NCBI GenBank assembly: GCA_024697655.1
Contig: JAILFI010000031.1
Coordinates: 1 to 20,510 of the forward strand
Source: Clostridiales bacterium
GTDB lineage: Bacteria > Bacillota_A > Clostridia > Peptostreptococcales > Anaerovoracaceae
DNA length: 20,510 bases
Direction of reading: 5' to 3'
Both the position numbers and the translations under genes were made by a program. Within the stretch, counting starts at the first letter, position 1. Each line of letters opens with the position of its first letter. Positions 15,722-20,510 of the stretch are shown here, in pieces. The notes under the pieces were generated by a model that was not told the origin of the DNA, did no database searches, and was given only the letters and a program-made list of their open reading frames with translations.

Positions 15722-15730
15722 ATTTTACCA
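15722..15730 (-). promoter_or_regulatory. Extended -10 promoter of pcrA, positioned for a leaderless start
   Basis: TAAAAT (15722-15727, minus strand) preceded by TGG (15728-15730) forms an extended -10. Exactly six bases separate it from ATG 15715. No good -35 is visible. Confidence 0.5.
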
Positions 15731-15836
15731 TACAGCATGTTCAAATTCATTACTCCGCGCGCATTTTGAGCAGATATCCGTCCGGTTTTCGTCCCCGCTT
15801 TATTGTTGTAAAGAGATAGCATACCGCGCGATTCTG

Positions 15837-15845
15837 TGATAGAAT
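15837..15845 (+). promoter_or_regulatory. Extended -10 promoter of the citrate synthase gene
   Basis: TG (15837-15838), one base, then TAGAAT (15840-15845). No -35 at proper spacing. The start would be about 15852, just before the inverted repeat at 15854-15874. Confidence 0.6.
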
Positions 15846-15853
15846 GATTTATT

Positions 15854-15874
15854 ATTATTTCCGCGGGAAATAAT
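15854..15874. promoter_or_regulatory. Perfect inverted repeat in the citrate synthase leader, candidate operator
   Basis: Arms ATTATTTCC (15854-15862) and GGAAATAAT (15866-15874) are perfect 9-base complements around GCG. The site starts at about +2 of the predicted transcript and ends about ten bases before the GGAGAG ribosome site. A bound repressor would block transcription, or the RNA hairpin could act on translation. Confidence 0.6.
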
Positions 15875-15891
15875 GTGAATGGAGAGAGAAC

Positions 15892-17505
15892 ATGCTGGAC
15901 TTTAAAAGAGAGCGGCGCATGCCGCGCAGATCCGGGACCGTGATCCCTAAGGATTACCTCCTGACCATGAAGAGCCGCCTGGCAGACATCAACGAAATCG
16001 ATGAAGACCTTTATCAAAAGTACAACGTCAAGCGCGGGCTGCGCAATGCGAACGGCACCGGCGTTGTGGTCGGCCTGACCAAGATCAGCGACGTCCACGG
16101 GTACGAGGTCGATGCGCAGAACCGCAAAGTCCCGATCGACGGGGAACTGTTCTACCGCGGATACGAGGTCAAGGAACTGGTCAGCAACTACATCGCCGAA
16201 GACCGGTTCGGGTTTGAAGAGGTCACCTACCTGCTGCTGTTCGGGGAACTTCCCACGGCGGAAAAACTGGAGACCTTCAAGAACTACATCGGGGAAAAGC
16301 GCGACCTGCCGACCGGGTTCGCGCGTGACATGATCCTGACCGCCCCGTCCAACAATATCATGAACAAACTCGCCAGGAGCGTTCTGGCGCTGTACTGCTA
16401 TGACGACGATCCGGACAACACCGCGGTCGACAATGTCCTGCGGCAGTCGATCGGCATCATCGGTTATTTCCCGGCTCTGATCGCCTATGCGTTCCAGGCC
16501 AAGCAGACCTTCTACGACAACCAGAGCATGCACCTGCACTACCCGGTACCGGAACTAGGCACCGCGGAGAATGTGCTGCGCATGCTGCGTCCGACCGGCG
16601 AGTTCACCGACCAGGAAGCCAAAGCCCTTGACATCAGCCTCGTGCTCCACGCGGACCACGGCGGCGGCAACAACTCGACTTTCACGACCCACCTGATCTC
16701 TTCCTCCGGTACAGATACGTATTCAGCCATCGCAGCAGCCATCGGGTCACTCAAAGGTCCGCGCCACGGCGGCGCCAATATCTCCGTCACCCGGATGATG
16801 ATGGACCTGAAGACGAATGTCCGCGACATCACCGACCGCAAGGCTGTCGACGCCTATCTGACCCGTGTCCTGAAGGGGGAAGCCAACGATGGTTCCGGCC
16901 TTGTCTACGGTATGGGTCACGCGATCTACACGAAGTCCGATCCGCGTGCGGTCATGCTCAAAGGGATCGCGAAAAACCTCGCCGAAAGCAAAGGCCTCGA
17001 GGAAGACTTCGCGCTGTACGACTACATCGAACAGCGGACCCCGTCCCTGTTCGCCGAAGTGACCGGCAAGGAAACGCAGATGTGCGCAAACGTTGATCTG
17101 TATTCCGGCTTTGTCTACAACGCCCTCAACATCCCGATGGATGTGGCGACACCCTTCTTTGCCATGGCGAGACTGTCCGGCTGGTGCGCGCACCGTCTGG
17201 AAGAGATCGTCGCCGGCAAGAAACTGATGCGCCCTGCTTATGTGAACGTACAGCCGCGGCAGACCTACATTCCCGTGGAGCAGCGCGAAGATCCCGCGCC
17301 GCAGCCGAAGAAAAAGCCCAATCTGGATGAACTGGAACTCCTGCAGGAAGCCTACGCGGACGAGATCAGAAAACTGCAGAAAGACAACATTCAGAACCTG
17401 CGGCAGGTCAAGGAGACTTCCGACCGGATCCGCGAGCTGCGCGAGAAAACACAGAAAGTTAGCAACGCCATCAAAGAGGAATCGAAAAAAGACGGTCGGA
17501 ACTGA
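15892..17505 (+). CDS. Citrate synthase with C-terminal coiled-coil extension
   Basis: A 537-residue protein; usual citrate synthases have about 370-440. It condenses acetyl-CoA and oxaloacetate to citrate. Active-site residues are present: HADHGGGN (H253, equivalent to pig H274), GMGHAIYTKSDPR (H343 and R352, pig H320 and R329) and NVD (D402, pig D375); GPRHGGAN is also typical. The citrate/2-methylcitrate branch cannot be excluded. The catalytic fold ends near residue 460. From about 464 a Pro/Lys hinge (DPAPQPKKKPN) leads to a charged helix of about 65 residues (LQEAYADEIRKLQKD ... KQVSNA-type heptads) that looks like a coiled coil. GGAGAG lies about seven bases before ATG 15892. It is a single-gene unit divergent from pcrA. 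Confidence 0.93.
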   Translation: MLDFKRERRMPRRSGTVIPKDYLLTMKSRLADINEIDEDLYQKYNVKRGLRNANGTGVVVGLTKISDVHGYEVDAQNRKVPIDGELFYRGYEVKELVSNYIAEDRFGFEEVTYLLLFGELPTAEKLETFKNYIGEKRDLPTGFARDMILTAPSNNIMNKLARSVLALYCYDDDPDNTAVDNVLRQSIGIIGYFPALIAYAFQAKQTFYDNQSMHLHYPVPELGTAENVLRMLRPTGEFTDQEAKALDISLVLHADHGGGNNSTFTTHLISSSGTDTYSAIAAAIGSLKGPRHGGANISVTRMMMDLKTNVRDITDRKAVDAYLTRVLKGEANDGSGLVYGMGHAIYTKSDPRAVMLKGIAKNLAESKGLEEDFALYDYIEQRTPSLFAEVTGKETQMCANVDLYSGFVYNALNIPMDVATPFFAMARLSGWCAHRLEEIVAGKKLMRPAYVNVQPRQTYIPVEQREDPAPQPKKKPNLDELELLQEAYADEIRKLQKDNIQNLRQVKETSDRIRELREKTQKVSNAIKEESKKDGRN

Positions 17506-17541
17506 CCGCCCGCCTTTCTGCCGGTTGCGCAGAACCATATG

Positions 17542-18321
17542 CTACTGCTGTCTGTCACCGCCCTTTTCCGGGGCGGTGTTTTTCTGCGTGGGTTCCATAG
17601 GAGCGGCGCCCTTCTCTGCGGGATCAGGCTGCACGGTCTTTGGTGCCGGATTCTGCGTTCCAGACATATCCTGTGAATCCCGTGTTCCCTGCTGCTCCGT
17701 CTCCTTTCCCGGTGCCTGCCCTGCCGCCGGATCCTCTGTAAGGAAGGTCTCTCCGGCGTTTTGCGTTTTCGGCGATTCCTTATGCAGGACCTTTTCGATT
17801 TCCTCTTCGCATTGCTGCTGCTTTTGCCCGTCACGGCTTTCCACACTGACATCGATAGGCGCATCTTCCTCCCAGAAAGCGTAGGTGTTCATCATATCGA
17901 CCGTTACCGAAGCCGCTTCCGTAAGTGTCATTTGATCAAGACCGCTCTCATCAAGCACCGCCTGCACCTCTTCCGCATTCTCTCCGCCCGCCTTCACACC
18001 GATGACCTTATCCATGCGGTTGAGCGTATATTCGACATAGGTGTCTGTTCCAAGCGTCACCCTGGTGCAGGCCTGCACCGTCATATAGTCCCATGTGCCG
18101 CCAAACAGGAGCAGGAGGGCCACTGCTGCAGCGACAAAGGCATGGCGGTATGTGCGCCGTCCCTTTGCCAGTTTGCGTGCCGCAGCAGCAGACCCATGTC
18201 CCTGTGCAGGTAGCTCTATCGATTGTCCCACCGCGGCAGTTCCGGCAATCTGCACAAAACCGCCGTCTTCACTGAGGACGATCAGATTGTTTTCTTTTGT
18301 TTCAACAACAATGCCTCTCAT
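17542..18321 (-). CDS. rsgI: RsgI-type membrane anti-sigma factor
   Basis: A 259-residue protein. Residues 1-38 (MRGIVVETKENNLIVLSEDG ...) are the RsgI N-terminal domain that holds SigI at the membrane. One membrane segment lies at 61-76, followed by the conserved extracellular domain (about 82-165). The rest (170-259) is a low-complexity Gln/Pro/Glu/Thr-rich tail with no recognisable carbohydrate-binding module. In known RsgI proteins the first outer strand carries an Asn-Pro autocleavage site. Here the aligned position in VTLGTDTYVEYTLNRMDKVI reads D93-T94, so the site seems lost. The ATG shares four bases with the sigI stop and follows GGAGGGGG, so the two are coupled. The gene end contains the opposing citrate synthase terminator. 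Confidence 0.9.
   Translation of the reverse strand: MRGIVVETKENNLIVLSEDGGFVQIAGTAAVGQSIELPAQGHGSAAAARKLAKGRRTYRHAFVAAAVALLLLFGGTWDYMTVQACTRVTLGTDTYVEYTLNRMDKVIGVKAGGENAEEVQAVLDESGLDQMTLTEAASVTVDMMNTYAFWEEDAPIDVSVESRDGQKQQQCEEEIEKVLHKESPKTQNAGETFLTEDPAAGQAPGKETEQQGTRDSQDMSGTQNPAPKTVQPDPAEKGAAPMEPTQKNTAPEKGGDRQQ
17556..17583 (+). terminator. Intrinsic terminator of the citrate synthase gene, inside rsgI
   Basis: An 8-bp GC-rich stem (17556-17563 with 17571-17578), a 7-base loop, then five T. It lies 51 bases past the stop and within the last codons of the converging rsgI gene. Confidence 0.85.
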
Positions 18322-19067
18322 TGATCTTCCCCCTCCGGCAGGATTGATTTGACATACTCTCTTAAATACGGATACTCCCCGCTCAAGATCTCCGTAACGG
18401 CTATGATATACCTTCTATGGCGCTCCAATGTTTTGCGCGGCAGCTGCGCCGCCTTCAGTTCACTGACCGGCAAAGACCGGGTCCGGCGCATTCTTGCCAG
18501 AAGGCTCTCATCACCAAGCAGCACCTTTGCCGCCTGTCCGCATACGGTTTTTGTTTTCTGCGCCTTCGGGGATGCCTCCACGAGGTCGGAAAAAGAGAAT
18601 CCGTACCGGTTTAATATGGCCTGAATCGCCTCAATCTCGTCCCTGATGGGGGTGTTTCCGGGGATCGGTGCATAGTCACTGGTCCAAGAGTATGCCGCCT
18701 CCCCGGCCTGCACCTCCAAGGCGCTGGCTTTCTGTGCAGGCTGCGCTTCCTCGGAGTCTATCACCGCATCCCGGGAAGTGACGACCCATTGCTCCTGACG
18801 CCGCTGCGCCCGTTCATGATCCCACAACCGCCGTTTCACCAGCAGCCCTGCGAAACTGTGAAAAGTTCCCTTTCCGGGGTCGTACTTTTCGACCGCCTCG
18901 TGGAATGCGATGACTGAGACAGACCATTCATCATCCGACTGGTCGACGGGACGTCCCAAAGCCTGATACGCCTTTGCCTTCAGAAAACGTGTATTCTCTT
19001 TTAATAGTTGTGCCAGAGCCCGTTCGTTCAAACGGGCATCCAGCACCTTTTCATTTGCCGTACTCAT
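18318..19067 (-). CDS. sigI: RNA polymerase sigma factor SigI
   Basis: A 249-residue sigma-70-family factor of the SigI type. Region 2 contains DDEWSVSVIAFHEAVEKYDP (45-64) and the following LLVKRRLWDHERAQRR. The SigI-specific C-terminal domain (about 155-247) ends AQLPRKTLERHRRYIIAVTEILSGEYPYLREYVKSI, which is highly typical. In Bacillus SigI serves heat and envelope stress; in some clostridia paralogues control polysaccharide-degrading genes. It is followed directly by its anti-sigma partner rsgI. No Shine-Dalgarno is visible before ATG 19067; a weak -10-like TAGTAT (19074-19079) ends six bases before it. The gene starts 45 bases after the repeat-protein gene and may also be read from that gene's promoter. 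Confidence 0.93.
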   Translation of the reverse strand: MSTANEKVLDARLNERALAQLLKENTRFLKAKAYQALGRPVDQSDDEWSVSVIAFHEAVEKYDPGKGTFHSFAGLLVKRRLWDHERAQRRQEQWVVTSRDAVIDSEEAQPAQKASALEVQAGEAAYSWTSDYAPIPGNTPIRDEIEAIQAILNRYGFSFSDLVEASPKAQKTKTVCGQAAKVLLGDESLLARMRRTRSLPVSELKAAQLPRKTLERHRRYIIAVTEILSGEYPYLREYVKSILPEGEDQ

Positions 19068-19112
19068 AGGGCAATACTATCCGCGTTTGCTTGAAAAAAG
19101 ATTAAGCCTCTT

Positions 19113-19712
19113 CTACTGCCCCTGCTCAGCAGCCGGCTGCCCGCCATCCGGTGCTTTCCCACTGCCAGGTGCGGGGCCGTTGCCCGGAGCCGGGCCTGTG
19201 CCGGGTTCCGGCGTATTGCCGTTGTGATCAAGCGGTGCGCCCGCCTTCTGATTGTCTCCATCCTTCACGGCAGGCATGCCATCCTTCTGCACGTTGTCCT
19301 GCAGCGCTTTTCCGTCCTGCGGTGCATTTCCGTCCTGCATCCCGCTGTTATCCGCGTCCTTGACCTTAGCAGGGACAGGGCCTCTGCCAGGTGCCGGACC
19401 TGTACCCGGCTCGGGCACATTGCCTTCATGATCCAGATACTGCTGCGTCTTGCCGCCAAACGACAGACCGCTCATCTCTTTCTGCAGATCCGCCGGAGCA
19501 GGACCCGTGCCAGGTGCCGGCACATTGCCTTCATGATCGAGCAGCTGTCCTGCCGCGTTGTGAAGCATCTGCGCGAACGGGACGGGTGCCGGCATTTCCT
19601 CTGTGTCAGCGAAAACACCGGTGGCAGTCGTGGCGATCGGCGTCATGCATATGACTGCAGACAGTGCAGCTGCTGTAACTCTCTTTCTTACTGACATTTC
19701 ATTGCTTTTCAT
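19113..19712 (-). CDS. Secreted Pro/Gly-rich repeat protein of unknown function
   Basis: A 199-residue protein with a Sec signal peptide (basic RKR, hydrophobic AAALSAVICMTPIATTAT, likely cut after VFA, residue 35). The mature part carries three copies of a 16-residue unit, LDHEGNVP-[AE]-PGTGPAP (58-73, 93-108, 161-176). A Gln/Asp/Lys-rich spacer with DG and QDG steps (118-157) and a PGNGPAPGSG tail complete it. There is no lipobox, LPxTG or membrane anchor and no mature cysteine, so it should be released or held by wall interactions. I do not recognise the family. GGGAGA lies about eight bases before ATG 19712. Its place directly upstream of sigI-rsgI suggests it belongs to the sigma-I response, as target or modulator. 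Confidence 0.85.
   Translation of the reverse strand: MKSNEMSVRKRVTAAALSAVICMTPIATTATGVFADTEEMPAPVPFAQMLHNAAGQLLDHEGNVPAPGTGPAPADLQKEMSGLSFGGKTQQYLDHEGNVPEPGTGPAPGRGPVPAKVKDADNSGMQDGNAPQDGKALQDNVQKDGMPAVKDGDNQKAGAPLDHNGNTPEPGTGPAPGNGPAPGSGKAPDGGQPAAEQGQ
19185..19541 (-). repeat. Three copies of a 48-bp coding repeat
   Basis: Copies at 19494-19541, 19389-19436 and 19185-19232 encode the LDH-x-GN-x-P-x-PGTGPAP unit. Spacing is unequal (105 and 204 bases), so this is a dispersed in-gene repeat. Confidence 0.85.
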
Positions 19713-19729
19713 AACTTGTCTCCCTTTCC

Positions 19730-19751
19730 GGGAATGCTGTTGCAGCGTCCC
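19730..19751 (-). other. Hairpin in the leader of the repeat-protein gene
   Basis: GGGA-AT-GCTG (19730-19739) pairs with CAGC-G-TCCC (19743-19751) around a 3-base loop, with an internal bulge. It lies just upstream of the ribosome binding site. No T-run follows. Confidence 0.4.
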
Positions 19752-19793
19752 CTGTTTGAACTGACTGCTTTCCGGAAGCGTCTTTTAACTGAC

Positions 19794-19830
19794 ACCATAT
19801 CATTCGGCAGAGCGATTCCAAAAAACGGGG
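19794..19830 (-). promoter_or_regulatory. Promoter region of the repeat-protein/sigI unit, two candidates
   Basis: Minus strand. A sigma-A-like TTGGAA (19816-19821) lies 16 bases from TATGGT (19794-19799). A second reading is CCCC (19827-19830) followed by a T-run and, 20 bases on, CGAA (19803-19806). This recalls the CCCC/CGAA-type elements described for SigI promoters and would mean autoregulation. The promoter must lie here, because a terminator ends at 19838. Confidence 0.4.
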
Positions 19831-19837
19831 CATCCAT

Positions 19838-19870
19838 AAAAAAACCGCGTCACTTTTTGATGACACGGTT
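19838..19870 (-). terminator. Intrinsic terminator of the radical SAM gene
   Basis: Stem of 5 + 4 pairs with one mismatch (19844-19852 with 19861-19870), an 8-base loop, then a seven-T run on the minus strand. It lies about 50 bases past the stop at 19919. Confidence 0.85.
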
Positions 19871-19918
19871 CATTTTCACCTTATTCTGTTTCGCTTTGCG
19901 GTTTTCTTTTGGTCCTTT

Positions 19919-20510
19919 CTACACCGCCTGCCCGGCGATGATGCGTTCGACCTCATCCCGTTTTTCATACAGTACACAACCACCCTCATGATCATCCATC
20001 AGGATGTTCCCGCTTCTGAGCGCGGTGAAAAGCGGCGAGTGCATCGCTTCTTTCAGAGAGGTATCCCGGATGTTCACATCCGAATACGGAGAAAACGGAC
20101 ACGGCTCTGCTCCGCCGTGGGAATTGATATGGAAGAACCCTCTTCCGGCTGCTACGCAGCCGCCCGAACTCTTCTCATCGCCGGGGAAGGAAATGTAAAC
20201 CATCTCCGGATGATCCGTCCTGAGAGCATCGATCCGCGCACGCAGATACTCCCGTTCCGTATCTTCCGGTGCCAACCTCCGGCTGTCTTCGGTGACGGGC
20301 ACATATTCGACGAAGATCACGGCCTTGCAGCCTCTGTCAGCCAGCTTCTGCAGGAATACTGCCGAGGTGACCTCTTTGTAATTCTCTTTCGTTACGGTCA
20401 CGGAAGCACCGAAGATGAGCCCGCGCCGGTGCAGTTCGTCCATATTCGCAATGAGCTGGTCATAGATCCCCTCTCCGCGTCTGGCATCCGTCGTTTCACG
20501 CTCCCCTTCG
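19919..20510 (-). CDS. Radical SAM/SPASM-type protein, 5' end outside the window
   Basis: 196 residues of the C-terminal part are visible; the frame is open to the window edge. An ATG at 20443 is internal, since the codons before it (DARRGEGIYDQLIANMDELH) are typical of the radical SAM barrel (substrate loop then helix), followed by GLIFGASVTVTKEN. The [4Fe-4S] CxxxCxxC motif lies upstream and is not seen. The C-terminal part GGCVAAGRGFFHINSHGG, then EPCPFSPYSDVNIRDTSL, and a final HEGGC look like a SPASM/twitch auxiliary cluster region. It may modify a peptide or act in cofactor synthesis; no partner gene is visible. It ends at its own terminator. Confidence 0.85.
   Translation of the reverse strand, partial: EGERETTDARRGEGIYDQLIANMDELHRRGLIFGASVTVTKENYKEVTSAVFLQKLADRGCKAVIFVEYVPVTEDSRRLAPEDTEREYLRARIDALRTDHPEMVYISFPGDEKSSGGCVAAGRGFFHINSHGGAEPCPFSPYSDVNIRDTSLKEAMHSPLFTALRSGNILMDDHEGGCVLYEKRDEVERIIAGQAV

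Noticed and set aside
15712..16539. Minus-strand open frames over citrate synthase (also 16747-17538)
   Set aside because: Antisense to a clear citrate synthase with intact active site; the frames lack family motifs.

Overview
The window looks like ordinary chromosome from a GC-rich member of the Bacillota, most likely class Clostridia. The evidence is the SigI/RsgI pair, the pcrA-ligA pair, the SRP RNA-dnaX-ybaB-recR order, a DUF5685 protein beside a Cys-tailed J-domain protein, strong purine-rich ribosome binding sites, and monoderm-type lipoprotein and secretion signals. Family or genus cannot be fixed from this sequence. I saw no insertion sequence, prophage, CRISPR array, tRNA or rRNA. 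There is no gap over 300 bases without a gene or RNA.

Layout. 1-417: 3' part of a SEC-C zinc-motif gene (+), ending at a terminator shared with a converging two-gene unit (486-1318, -). That unit is an XRE regulator coupled to a small membrane-anchored protein whose C-terminal domain matches the regulator's own. 1513-1992: a flavin-binding PPOX/NimA-like protein with its own promoter. 2114-6291 (-): a compact six-gene operon read as DUF5685 protein, J-domain protein, six-TM membrane protein, endonuclease III, Ala-tRNA(Pro) deacylase-like protein and acyl-ACP thioesterase. Divergent to it is a GntR/FCD regulator (6479-7147, +) whose promoter is covered by inverted repeats. 7223-7600 is a small lipoprotein gene with its own near-consensus promoter.

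7714-15715 (-) is a genome-maintenance block read as pcrA, ligA, SRP RNA, dnaX, ybaB, recR and an M50 site-2-type protease. The SRP RNA carries a long outer helix that may be a processing stem. Divergent to pcrA is a citrate synthase (15892-17505, +) with an added C-terminal coiled coil. A perfect 9-bp inverted repeat sits in its leader, and its terminator lies inside the end of the converging rsgI gene. 17542-19712 (-) is a sigma-I module: a secreted repeat protein, SigI, and the anti-sigma factor RsgI, which here seems to lack the usual Asn-Pro autocleavage site. The window ends in the 3' part of a radical SAM/SPASM-type gene (-).

The least explained parts are the sigma-I module with its repeat protein, the XRE/membrane pair with a shared domain, the DUF5685 protein with two Asp-rich motifs, the coiled-coil citrate synthase, and genes without a Shine-Dalgarno sequence that start exactly six bases after a -10-like hexamer.
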